Of a stretch of DNA of 9,620 bases, positions 1 to 7,061 are shown piece after piece. The translations under genes were made by a program, and so were the position numbers. The notes below the pieces were generated by a model. That model was not told the DNA's origin. It was given only the letters and a program-made list of their open reading frames with translations, and searched no databases. Position 1 is the stretch's first letter, and each line of letters begins with the position of its first letter. Source of the DNA: Bacteroidota bacterium (GTDB lineage: Bacteria; Bacteroidota; Ignavibacteria; Tepidaquicellales; Tepidaquicellaceae); contig JAEYVS010000123.1 of assembly GCA_023429265.1 (NCBI GenBank), positions 1 to 9,620 of the forward strand, given 5' to 3'.

Positions 1-70
1 ATGTCACTCCTTCGGAGTTTAGCCGGTGTATTTACGTTTAGTGCTACAACAATATCAACCCTTCGGGTTT
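1..70. repeat. Paired short-hairpin intergenic repeat (cut by window edge)
   Basis: Two similar units lie about 51 bp apart. Each is a 5-bp stem with a TTC loop: ACTCC/GGAGT at 6-18 and AACCC/GGGTT at 57-69. The flanks are similar too (ATGTCA before the first, ATATCA before the second, GTTT after both). The stems differ in sequence but remain paired, so the fold is kept. An open frame runs through this DNA into the peptidase gene, but nothing suggests it is translated. It resembles dispersed palindromic repeats of FCB genomes; that identification is from memory, and the element may extend left of the window. Confidence 0.55.
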
Positions 71-73
71 CGA

Positions 74-124
74 CCTCACCCCACTCACTTTGCGAGTTAC
101 CCCTCTCCTTCGTAAGGAGAGGGG
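74..124. repeat. Double-hairpin dispersed repeat, copy 1
   Basis: The element opens with CCTCACCCC (74-82). A small imperfect hairpin follows at 83-97 (ACTC pairs with GAGT), then a strong hairpin at 100-124 with an 11-bp perfect stem (arm CCCCTCTCCTT) and a CGT loop. A second copy with the same order lies at 9011-9054. It is non-coding, sits upstream of the S9 peptidase gene, and is REP-like in appearance. Whether it is mobilised by a RAYT-type transposase cannot be told from here. Confidence 0.75.
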
Positions 125-157
125 GCAAGCAAATGTTTAAGTATTCAGTTTTGATGC

Positions 158-182
158 CCATCCCAAGCAGGGCTTGGGATGG
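158..182. repeat. Perfect 11-bp palindromic hairpin
   Basis: The arm CCATCCCAAGC (158-168) pairs fully with 172-182 around a 3-base AGG loop. No T-run follows, so it is not a standard intrinsic terminator. It is probably another member of the local palindromic-repeat cluster. It lies about 100 bp upstream of the peptidase start and could lie upstream of, or within, that gene's leader. Confidence 0.6.
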
Positions 183-285
183 AGATGTGATATTAGCTCG
201 GGACATTGGTTCGGGGTTTTTTGTTTCAATTTTTGTTTATGAGAGCTATCTTTTGGAAATTCCAATTAATAAAGAAACATTGAAT

Positions 286-2241
286 ATGAAGATATTTCTG
301 AAAGTGTGGCTGTTAGTTGTGCTTCTGTCAGCCAATTTGAACGCACAGGAGCGGAGGGAAGTTGGCAACCTGGTAATGGAGGGAATTCCAGAGGTGATCC
401 CGGCATCCATCGAGGAAAGATATGAGCAATATTCAAACATGAATAGCGCGGCATTTGAGGATTGGAATTTCCACATGAACGGGATTTTTACATCAACAAG
501 GGCGGGTGAAGTGACACAGATATTTTATGTGAGCGCGCCGGGCGCGGAACCTCAGCAACTTACAAATTTCTCTGAGCCTGTACGAACCGCGATAGGATGT
601 CCGGATACTTCACTGAATGGTTTCATTTATTATAAGGATGAAGGCGGCAACGAGAACTTCCAGATATTTTTTTATGATATGAGTAACGGAGAGAGCAGGA
701 TGCTGACTGACGGAGTGTCAAGGAATTCGGGATTTGCCTGGAACAGAGAAGGGACAAAGTACATATACAGAAGCAATAAGAATGATAAAAAGACATTCGA
801 TTTTTACATTGCGGATTTTGGGAACCCTGCTAGCGAGAGGCTTTTCCTGGATGTAAGTGAAAGCGGGTGGGGACTCTCGGACTGGAATGAAGCAGGCGAC
901 AAACTTCTTCTCAGAAAATACATCGCTGCGACAGAATCAGAAATGTACTTGTATGATATGAATTCCGGAGCATTAACCCGGCTAAACCCCTCGACCAAGA
1001 AAATAGCGTACACCAATCTAAATTTTTCATGGGATGGGAGCGGAATATTTTACGTGAGCGATGAGGATTCGGACATAAAGCTGCTCAGGTATTATGACTT
1101 CAGTACAACGGCTTCAAAAGTATTAACACCCGGTCTTCAATGGGAAGTAAGCAGTGTAGCGCAATCGGATGGAGGCAGACTGCTTTGTTTCACAACGAAT
1201 GAGAACGGCTTTTCAAAGGTTTATTTGATGGATGCAACTACCGGGGAATATTCCGAAGCATTGGGATTTCCCGCGTGTACAGTTTCCGGAATCACATTTA
1301 ACAAGGATAATGCTACATTAGGTCTATCAATGATCACCCCTACAGCAGTAAGGGACGCATACACATATAACATAGACGAAGGGAATCTTACCAGGTGGAC
1401 GTACAGTGAAATGGGCGGCCTGGATCCATCTACATTTGTTTCTCCTGAAGCTATTTATTATCCGACGTTTGATAATTTGAACGGTGAACCGAGGAAAATT
1501 CCCGCGCTTGTTTACAAACCAAAGAATAAGTCCGGTAAGGCACCTGTAATCATCAGTATTCACGGGGGACCGGAAGGGCAATCAGACCCAACATTCAGTT
1601 CAACAGTGCAATTCTGGGTTAATGAGCTAGGGGCGGCAGTCATCGAGCCGAATGTGAGGGGTTCGTCCGGTTATGGCAAAACATACCTGGATCTGGATAA
1701 CGGCTATCTGCGAGAAAATTCGGTGAGGGACATTGGAGCACTTCTTGATTGGATAGCGACACAGCCTGACCTGGATCCGGAGAGGGTCGCGGTAATGGGG
1801 GGATCATACGGAGGGTATATGGTGCTGGCATCACTTGTTCATTACAGCAACAGAATAAAGTGCGGAATAGATGTTGTGGGGATAAGTAACTTCACCACAT
1901 TCCTTGCTAATACAAGCGAGTACAGGGTGGATCTGAGGAGAGTGGAATATGGGGATGAGCGTGATCCACAAATGAAGAGTTTCCTGGACAGCATATCACC
2001 GAACAGGCATATAGATAAGATCACGAGTCCTCTATTCATAATACAGGGGTTGAACGACCCGAGGGTACCTGTGACTGAAGCAGAGCAGATGCTTACTGCC
2101 TTAAAAGAAAATGACAATGAAGTATGGTATTTGATGGCGAAGGATGAAGGTCACGGATTCGGGAAGAAGTCAAACAGGGTATTTATGATAACTGCTGAAG
2201 TAATGTTCCTGGAGAAGTACCTGCTGGGTAAAGGTCTTTAG
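286..2241 (+). CDS. Exported S9-family serine peptidase (prolyl oligopeptidase/DPP-IV type)
   Basis: A 651-aa peptidase predicted to cleave peptides, often after proline in this family, probably in the periplasm. Residues 1-20 form a Sec signal peptide (MKIFLKVW, a hydrophobic core, then a likely cut at NA/QE). Residues about 30-370 look like the N-terminal beta-propeller, with repeated short motifs such as IFYVS and YLYDMNSG. The alpha/beta-hydrolase domain follows: HGGPEGQ from His426 (oxyanion region), nucleophile Ser507 in GGSYGGY, Asp591 in NDPRVPV and His623 in DEGHGFG. The S-D-H order and spacing fit the family. The frame is open back to base 1, but the ATG at 286 is chosen because it starts the signal peptide and because the upstream 95 codons run through palindromic repeats. 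There is no T9SS sorting domain at the C terminus. Substrate is unknown. A weak promoter-like TATCTTTT at 247-254 lies upstream. Confidence 0.93.
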   Translation: MKIFLKVWLLVVLLSANLNAQERREVGNLVMEGIPEVIPASIEERYEQYSNMNSAAFEDWNFHMNGIFTSTRAGEVTQIFYVSAPGAEPQQLTNFSEPVRTAIGCPDTSLNGFIYYKDEGGNENFQIFFYDMSNGESRMLTDGVSRNSGFAWNREGTKYIYRSNKNDKKTFDFYIADFGNPASERLFLDVSESGWGLSDWNEAGDKLLLRKYIAATESEMYLYDMNSGALTRLNPSTKKIAYTNLNFSWDGSGIFYVSDEDSDIKLLRYYDFSTTASKVLTPGLQWEVSSVAQSDGGRLLCFTTNENGFSKVYLMDATTGEYSEALGFPACTVSGITFNKDNATLGLSMITPTAVRDAYTYNIDEGNLTRWTYSEMGGLDPSTFVSPEAIYYPTFDNLNGEPRKIPALVYKPKNKSGKAPVIISIHGGPEGQSDPTFSSTVQFWVNELGAAVIEPNVRGSSGYGKTYLDLDNGYLRENSVRDIGALLDWIATQPDLDPERVAVMGGSYGGYMVLASLVHYSNRIKCGIDVVGISNFTTFLANTSEYRVDLRRVEYGDERDPQMKSFLDSISPNRHIDKITSPLFIIQGLNDPRVPVTEAEQMLTALKENDNEVWYLMAKDEGHGFGKKSNRVFMITAEVMFLEKYLLGKGL

Positions 2242-2260
2242 ACAGCAGTTTTTTTATTTT
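2221..2260 (+). terminator. Intrinsic terminator of the S9 peptidase gene, overlapping its stop codon
   Basis: CTGCTG (2221-2226) pairs with CAGCAG (2243-2248). Inside this, TAAA (2229-2232) pairs with TTTA (2237-2240). Seven T residues follow at 2249-2255, then ATTTT. The hairpin contains the last codons and stop of the peptidase gene. The T-run is at the same time coding sequence of the opposing gene, where it gives consecutive lysine codons near the C terminus. Read leftward, no T-run follows the hairpin, so it should act only on rightward transcription. Confidence 0.7.
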
Positions 2261-3707
2261 CGATGTCGAGCAGCTTTTTTTCAATCCAAGATTTATCGGA
2301 GGTTAGATTTAGGGATGCAAGCTTTTCTTTAATGTCAAAGATCTTCTCTTTTCCCGGTTCAAATTTTGCTTTTAGGAGAAGATTCATTACGTTTATAAAA
2401 TTTAATCCCTTCTCCCGGGTGATATCGGTAACTTGTTTATGAGTGGTTACCAGATGCCTGAATGAATTTAACTGGGATATAACACTCTCTTCATAGCCGA
2501 GCTCAAAAAAGGCTTTTATGAGCAGGTATTTTATGTCAACTTTTAACTGTGAATACTCTGTTTTTACCATTTGCAACGAATCAATTGTTTTATCAAACTC
2601 TCCTTTTTCAAAGTGAATCAAAGCTTTAGCGTAATCAGCCATTTCCTTATTATCTCCATACAGGAAATTTTTAAATTTCTTAACGTAATTTTCCGCCCAA
2701 TCCAATTCACCCACCCGTATCGCAACCAGTACCGTATTTCTGAAATTTAATACTCTGACCCTGTTTATATTGTGTTCTGCATATAGACGGTTTTTTACCT
2801 GGAAGTCGTAAAGCTCGAATAAATCTTTATAGAATGACCTGTCTCCTCTATTGATACGGTATGTAGCGATGAATTCAAGGGAGCCTAATAACTGGTGAGC
2901 TTCATAAAGAGTGAATTTATGCACCGATTTGAAAAGTTGTTCCTTAAATATTTTGTATTTCTCAGTACTGTCGGGGTCCAATACTGCAGCCATCCTGCTG
3001 TAGTATAACTTAATAATATCTGAGTTTTTATATTTTTTATTGTCGATGAAGTCAATCAGTTTTTTGAAATCCATATTTTCGATGTATTCCGTAACAAGCT
3101 CTTTACCAATGTCTGCATTCAGGGCATCCTTGTTAATTCTTATATTGGTGTATATGTCACTTAACCTTATTAGAGAATAGAATAACAGGTATTCACCTGT
3201 TCTGGCGAGAGATTCATATACGAGTAACTGTTTATCTCTTTGAAGGTGGAAGGAAGTAAAAATCTCTTCCAGCTTAGTAAGTTTTTGAAAGAGCGAAAAA
3301 TCTATCTGTCTTTTTTCTAATTGTCCGGAAAGGGATTTAAAGTCAGAATTATAAAGTGAATCAAGATTTCTATTCTTTAATTCATTTAAGAGAATCAGTT
3401 CTTTTGTGTCATTTTCATTTATGTAAGACTCAATAGAAAGGAATTCTTTTGAAAGCTTTAAAAGCTGTGAACTCAGGTTGCGCATAACCTGATCGTTATA
3501 TTTTTCACCGGCAAAAAGTTTTTTGTAGAGGCTTTCTTTTGAGACACCACTTCCTTCAAAATGCGGATGATATTTTTTTAATGTGTTGAATAACTTGACT
3601 GTGCTTTGGTTTGAATTAAAATAAGGAGAGCTTACAAAATCGGAAAACCTCTTGATTTCATCTTCGGAGAAGGTTTTTAAAACGTTAACGATTTTGCTTT
3701 TGTACAT
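2238..3707 (-). CDS. Conserved-looking helical protein of unknown function
   Basis: A 489-aa protein with no named family that I recognise. It has no signal peptide or membrane segment, so it should be cytoplasmic. Lys-, Glu-, Leu- and Phe-rich composition suggests an almost wholly alpha-helical fold. The N-terminal part carries a distinctive pattern, SSPYFN at residues 26-31 and LFAGEKYND at about 64-72, that I recall from uncharacterised Bacteroidetes proteins. Residues around 360-385 (AKALIHFEKGEFDKTIDSL) look like one tetratricopeptide-type helix pair, so a helical-repeat scaffold is plausible. The start is the only good ATG and follows a promoter match by about 50 bp. No clear Shine-Dalgarno is seen. 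Its stop overlaps the stop of the convergent S9 gene by 4 bp. The gene appears monocistronic in this window. Real coding status is very likely from length and composition; function is open. Confidence 0.88.
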   Translation of the reverse strand: MYKSKIVNVLKTFSEDEIKRFSDFVSSPYFNSNQSTVKLFNTLKKYHPHFEGSGVSKESLYKKLFAGEKYNDQVMRNLSSQLLKLSKEFLSIESYINENDTKELILLNELKNRNLDSLYNSDFKSLSGQLEKRQIDFSLFQKLTKLEEIFTSFHLQRDKQLLVYESLARTGEYLLFYSLIRLSDIYTNIRINKDALNADIGKELVTEYIENMDFKKLIDFIDNKKYKNSDIIKLYYSRMAAVLDPDSTEKYKIFKEQLFKSVHKFTLYEAHQLLGSLEFIATYRINRGDRSFYKDLFELYDFQVKNRLYAEHNINRVRVLNFRNTVLVAIRVGELDWAENYVKKFKNFLYGDNKEMADYAKALIHFEKGEFDKTIDSLQMVKTEYSQLKVDIKYLLIKAFFELGYEESVISQLNSFRHLVTTHKQVTDITREKGLNFINVMNLLLKAKFEPGKEKIFDIKEKLASLNLTSDKSWIEKKLLDIENKKTAV

Positions 3708-3760
3708 TTGAATTGGTTACAATTAGAAAATTCTTCCAGCGCCGAAACAGCTATATAAAT

Positions 3761-3787
3761 CAAACATATAGATAAGATATAATCAAA
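3761..3787 (-). promoter_or_regulatory. Bacteroidetes-type promoter match for the 489-aa gene
   Basis: On the minus strand TATGTTTG (3768 to 3761) matches the -7 consensus TAnnTTTG exactly. A TTTG (3787 to 3784) lies 15 bp upstream as a possible -33 element, a little closer than usual. Transcription would begin near 3754, giving a leader of about 45 nt. The motif is short and the region AT-rich, so a chance match is possible. Confidence 0.42.
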
Positions 3788-3970
3788 TTTAGTCAAAAAT
3801 TTTACTGCTTTCAATGATTACAATCTTAATATCTTTATAAACAGTACATTAGGGTTACAATCGATAATTTTTTTATGCCGTGATATTTGATTTTCATTCT
3901 AAAACCGCACTTTTTTAGTAAAACCTCTCAAAACGACCACAAATCAACATTACATTTATCAAATCTCTTA

Positions 3971-4003
3971 TTTGAAGTGGGTAGGTATGAATGCGTAGTT
4001 TTG
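3971..4003 (+). promoter_or_regulatory. Bacteroidetes-type promoter match upstream of the structured element
   Basis: TTTG (3971-3974) and TAGTTTTG (3996-4003) match the -33 TTTG and -7 TAnnTTTG consensus with a 21-bp spacer, close to the published spacing for Bacteroidetes promoters. The predicted start is near 4009. The only rightward features downstream are the folded element, the hairpin terminator at 4170-4198 and the LamG gene at 4260. No other TAnnTTTG match is seen between here and that gene. Confidence 0.45.
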
Positions 4004-4008
4004 TATGT

Positions 4009-4198
4009 AGTTCTTTGTAAAATGAATTTCGAAGGCATCCAAAATAATTTGTCGGCGAAGCGACACCGCGGAGCAGGAAAGAAGTTTCATAGAAACTAAC
4101 TGCTAGCCTTCAGCAGTTTCCTGTGGATCGTAATCGCCGGCTATTAGGGTATAGGTTATACAGAAGGCACCGGCAAATATATCTCCCTGCCGGTTTTT
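4009..4198 (+). ncRNA. Candidate structured leader RNA or small RNA
   Basis: The core at 4051-4141 folds into nested stems. The closing stem is 4051-4058 with 4134-4141 (8 bp, one G-U). Next come GCGA 4060-4063 with 4128-4131, CCG 4066-4068 with 4124-4126 (one G-U), then CAGGAAA 4074-4080 with 4117-4123. These lead to a three-way junction of two hairpins, AGTTTC/GAAACT (4083-4097) and CTGCT/AGCAG (4100-4116). A further 5-bp hairpin lies at 4149-4161, then a terminator. A promoter match precedes it, giving a transcript of about 190 nt. I do not recognise a known riboswitch, 6S, SRP or tmRNA signature. It could regulate the LamG gene 61 bp beyond the terminator, be a standalone RNA, or be an inserted palindromic repeat element. 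The 5' end is estimated. A 70-codon open frame at 3887-4099 overlaps it but lacks protein-like features. Confidence 0.42.
4170..4198 (+). terminator. Hairpin terminator or attenuator before the LamG gene
   Basis: CCGGCA (4170-4175) pairs with TGCCGG (4188-4193) around a 12-base loop and is followed directly by TTTTT (4194-4198). No convincing protein gene ends here on the + strand, so it ends either the candidate RNA or an attenuated leader of the gene at 4260. The large loop makes it weaker than the other terminators in the window. Confidence 0.6.
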
Positions 4199-4259
4199 GG
4201 ATGAAACGGATGACATTTTTTAAAACATAAATCAAAAAAAATTACGGAGACAATTTACA

Positions 4260-6692
4260 ATGAAGGCATTATTTAGTTTAATTTTTATTTTCAGCATTTT
4301 TGTTAATCTTTCATATTCGCAGACAGATATGGCTCCTGACGGGGTTATAATATCAGATCAGAATGAAGTATCACAGATCAACTCCAGCAATACAGAAGGC
4401 GGAGAAGGTCTGCCGAATGTAAGCAAAACTCAAGCCAATACTCAGACAGGTAATCAAACCGATGAGTACGGTTCACTTGTCGGAGCAAATTATTTTCTGA
4501 CAGGGCTTGGGGCAACCGGAAGCTTCCTGCAGGTAGCTGATGATCCGATATTTGATCAAAATTTTGATGCTACCATTGATGCGTGGATATATCCGACCTT
4601 ATCGGGCGTCCATATGATCATGACAAAAGGCTCTACGGCAGCGACAGTGACATTTGCATTCTTTGTTGGTAATACAGGTAAATTGGGGTTGAGAATCGGT
4701 AATAACATAGCCAGCAGTAATGACGCGAATACAATACCAATAAATACGTGGACTCACGTCGCAGTAGTATGGGAAGACAACGGACCAAACTTTGACGTGA
4801 GATTTTATGTAGATGGCCTACAGTCCGGTACAACTCAGTCAGTTGCAGGACCAATGCCATTTAACGCAGACCCGGTACGCATTGGAAGTTCACAGTATAA
4901 TAATGGAGCGTTTACTGGAATGATCGATGAAGTAAGATTTTGGAACCCGCCATTATCTCAGGCAACAATCAGGGCAAACAGATTCATAGGCTTAGGTGAA
5001 ATAATAAATTCAAATGCTGAAGGAGATAATTATACAGGCAGCTCCAGTTATACAGGATTATTATCATCGTGGACATTCAACTCAGGCTTCCTTACAGCAA
5101 TGTTTGATAATGTAGGCGGTAGGAATGGAATACTCCAGGGAGGAGCTGTTGTTGATGACGGTTTATATGGATTTCCAATGCCGTATAATAATGCTTTATA
5201 TTTTCCCGGAACAGGCGGAGATGATAATATAGTTGATATCAGGGATTCTTCCTCATTTACGGGATTTTTGACATCGGACGGTACGATAGAATCGTGGATC
5301 AGATTTGCTTCTAATCCATCTTCAACAACTCATTTAATCTCAAAAGGAGCAACGTCTCCGACTACATCGTTTCTTCTTGGTGTTAATACCAGCGGTCAGT
5401 TGTTCTTTAATATTGCAGGTAACGCCGTAACGGGAAAAGGTTCGATAAATACATCAGACTGGAATCACATAGCAGTGACGTGGAACAGAGTCGGCGGCGA
5501 TTACATAGTAAACTTCTTTCTAAACGGGCAGCTGGATACTACACGCACAATGACATCACCGGTAATGCCTGTAAATTCAGATGTAATAAGACTTGGTGAG
5601 TCAGAAGCTTTTGCAGGTGGAGTGAGTCCGGTAAACGCATATATGGATGGAGTGAGATTCTGGAATGAAGATATGGAACTGGATACTTTGAAGAAATTAA
5701 TGTTCGGTACATCATCTGCAGTAGGCGAGGTTGTTGGTAATAGATTGCTTGCTTCTTGGGGATTTGACGGGCATATGGTTCCAGAGGGACGATTTTCTAC
5801 GATGAGAGGAACATTCTCAACCGGAACATCCAATAACTGTAGGTTCAGTTCATATACGAATGAGGCTAGTGTCTCAGGGAACGTATTGTCACTTGATCTA
5901 TTTGGATATCCGACGACGGTTAGACGTCCCGGCAACAATGAGAGCGCATTCCCCTATGGTTTTTATACAAAACCATCATTTACGGCGGTACCTGATAATA
6001 ACACTACCGGTATATCCGAAGTGATCACTGTCGGACCGTCATTCCCGGATAATGATGTAACCAGCGCAGAATTATTTCTTTCAATCGAAGGAACAAGAGT
6101 AAGTGACCTGGAAGTAACATTGACTGCTCCTAACGGTGAATCCAGAACAGTAATGGCAAACAACGGCGGCACAAATAATAATGTTCTGACGATATTCTTT
6201 GACGGGGCTGCAGAGGAACTGAGTTCGACAGAATTTCTTGCGCCGTGGGCAAACTCAGTAAAGCCAAACCAGTCGTTTGGTAACTTTGGTAATTCCCCTG
6301 CAAGAGGTGAGTGGACATTGAAGGTTGTGGATGCAACAAACGGAACACTTCATACACTGCTTGGATGGGGTATCAGGCTGAATAATTCAAATACAGTGGG
6401 AATACAGCAATTATCAGCTGAAATACCATCTAAATTTGAGCTGGCTCAGAACTATCCGAATCCGTTCAACCCGACAACAAGTATTAAGTTTGCTCTACCG
6501 AAGAGCGGTTTTGTATCGCTCAAAGTATATGACATAGTGGGTAAGGAAGTAGCTACATTGGTAAATGAGCAGCTAACTGCCGGCACCTACGAGCATAATT
6601 TCAACGCATCGGCATTATCCAGTGGTGTTTATTTCTACAGGATCGATGCGGATAACTTCACCGAGATCAAGAAAATGATGCTGGTCAAATAA
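4260..6692 (+). CDS. T9SS-secreted protein with two LamG-like domains and a P-domain
   Basis: An 810-aa secreted protein. Residues 1-20 are a signal peptide (MKALFSLIF, likely cut at SYS/QTD). A Ser/Thr/Asn-rich linker follows. Two LamG-type (concanavalin-like jelly-roll) domains lie at about 75-245 and 310-480, each with a WIYP- or WIRF-like strand, TW or DW-N/THVAV/IAVTW, and an ending IDEVRFWN or MDGVRFWN; they look like an internal duplication. Residues about 577-708 match the proprotein-convertase P-domain (SDLEVTLTAPNGE, then GEWTLKVVD and GWGIRLN). Residues 725-810 are a type A T9SS sorting domain starting KFELAQNYPNPFNPTT. LamG and P-domains usually bind ligands or support folding; no catalytic domain is visible, so an adhesin or matrix-binding role is only inference. 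GGAG at 4246-4249 is a possible ribosome site. The sorting domain is identical in sequence to that of the next gene. Confidence 0.93.
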   Translation: MKALFSLIFIFSIFVNLSYSQTDMAPDGVIISDQNEVSQINSSNTEGGEGLPNVSKTQANTQTGNQTDEYGSLVGANYFLTGLGATGSFLQVADDPIFDQNFDATIDAWIYPTLSGVHMIMTKGSTAATVTFAFFVGNTGKLGLRIGNNIASSNDANTIPINTWTHVAVVWEDNGPNFDVRFYVDGLQSGTTQSVAGPMPFNADPVRIGSSQYNNGAFTGMIDEVRFWNPPLSQATIRANRFIGLGEIINSNAEGDNYTGSSSYTGLLSSWTFNSGFLTAMFDNVGGRNGILQGGAVVDDGLYGFPMPYNNALYFPGTGGDDNIVDIRDSSSFTGFLTSDGTIESWIRFASNPSSTTHLISKGATSPTTSFLLGVNTSGQLFFNIAGNAVTGKGSINTSDWNHIAVTWNRVGGDYIVNFFLNGQLDTTRTMTSPVMPVNSDVIRLGESEAFAGGVSPVNAYMDGVRFWNEDMELDTLKKLMFGTSSAVGEVVGNRLLASWGFDGHMVPEGRFSTMRGTFSTGTSNNCRFSSYTNEASVSGNVLSLDLFGYPTTVRRPGNNESAFPYGFYTKPSFTAVPDNNTTGISEVITVGPSFPDNDVTSAELFLSIEGTRVSDLEVTLTAPNGESRTVMANNGGTNNNVLTIFFDGAAEELSSTEFLAPWANSVKPNQSFGNFGNSPARGEWTLKVVDATNGTLHTLLGWGIRLNNSNTVGIQQLSAEIPSKFELAQNYPNPFNPTTSIKFALPKSGFVSLKVYDIVGKEVATLVNEQLTAGTYEHNFNASALSSGVYFYRIDADNFTEIKKMMLVK

Positions 6693-6699
6693 GCCGTAA

Positions 6700-6733
6700 G
6701 ACTGTTTGAACAGTCCCGCTTTAGCGGTGGCTG
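6700..6733 (+). other. 3' UTR with two overlapping, mutually exclusive hairpins
   Basis: GACTGT (6700-6705) pairs with ACAGTC (6710-6715). Alternatively CAGTC+CCGC (6711-6719) pairs with 6724-6733, with a TTTA loop and one bulged T. Both use 6711-6715, so only one can form at a time. The arrangement is partly kept in copy 2 (8311-8324 and 8333-8348), where the second hairpin is longer. It lies between the stop codon of the LamG gene and its terminator. Confidence 0.45.
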
Positions 6734-6778
6734 GTGAAGTAAGAGTAGTAATTTTTTTTCATTCGTTTTTTCCCTGTT

Positions 6779-6811
6779 AAAGCCCTTCTGCGATGAGCGG
6801 AAGGGCTTTTT
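6779..6811 (+). terminator. Intrinsic terminator of the LamG gene
   Basis: AGCCCTTCTGC (6781-6791) pairs with 6797-6807 around a GATGA loop, with one G-U pair, extended by A-T pairs outside, and followed by TTTTT. It is homologous to the terminator at 8409-8440. The two copies differ at several paired positions yet keep pairing. Confidence 0.88.
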
Positions 6812-6816
6812 ATTCA

Positions 6817-6850
6817 GCCACGAATTATTACTAATTTTCGCGAATTGCAT
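6817..6850. repeat. Decayed CACGAATT-type dispersed repeat
   Basis: CGAATT occurs at 6821 and 6841 with TAATTTTCG between them, and TTCGCGAA (6837-6844) is a perfect palindrome. The stretch resembles degenerate ACGAATT/TTTTCGCGAATT repeats found between genes in many FCB genomes. That identification is from memory and cannot be confirmed from one copy. Confidence 0.35.
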
Positions 6851-7061
6851 AAATAAATATCTTCTATTCCTAATCATCACTGATTAAAATCTACGAATAT
6901 ATAAGTTACACTAACTGAGTTATAATGCTCCTTTTGCAGCAAAGTAACTACCAAAAAAGAAGTCGCGACGGCGATAGAGTCCTGGTTACATTCAGGAAAA
7001 ATTTTATTAGTGAGGAATTAAATTATTTTATATATTGATGTAAGAATTTAATCAAACCAGG
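6851..7061. other. AT-rich intergenic region before the Asp-box gene
   Basis: No protein gene is visible. On the + strand a small possible three-way fold occurs at about 6904-6955: GTTAC pairs with GTAAC, enclosing TAAC/GTTA and TGCT/AGCA. It is followed by the palindrome GTCGCGAC (6962-6969) and a hairpin TCCTG/CAGGA at 6980-6997. No exact TAnnTTTG promoter match was found upstream of the gene at 7062, so its promoter is not identified. Confidence 0.3.

Larger units (their letters stand above)
6432..6811 (+). repeat. Duplicated sorting-domain/3' UTR/terminator block, copy 1
   Basis: This block runs from the T9SS sorting domain through the stop codon, 3' UTR and terminator, and recurs at 8043-8440. 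Over the 261 coding bases (to 6692) there are 13 differences, all synonymous. 6453-6538 (86 bp) and 6585-6682 (98 bp) are identical to 8064-8149 and 8196-8293. The 3' UTRs also align, differing mainly by a GC-rich insertion in copy 2. Sequence further 5' is only loosely alike, so the duplicated part is the shared tail, not the whole gene. Confidence 0.93.

Noticed and set aside
4062..4071. ACCGCGG resembling the T-box motif GGTACCGCG
   Set aside because: The surrounding AGGGTGG part and the T-box specifier architecture are absent, the gene downstream is not an amino-acid gene, and T-boxes are not expected in this phylum.
3887..4099. 70-codon open frame on the + strand
   Set aside because: Its start is in AT-rich DNA without a ribosome site, its protein has no recognisable feature, and its 3' half is the stem-rich element at 4051-4141.
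5501..5938. 145-codon minus-strand open frame inside the LamG gene
   Set aside because: It is antisense to a clearly real coding sequence with domains and looks like a shadow frame; no ribosome site or family match.
6700..6715. GACTGT/ACAGTC hairpin as a terminator of the LamG gene
   Set aside because: No T-run follows; the real terminator with TTTTT lies at 6779-6811.
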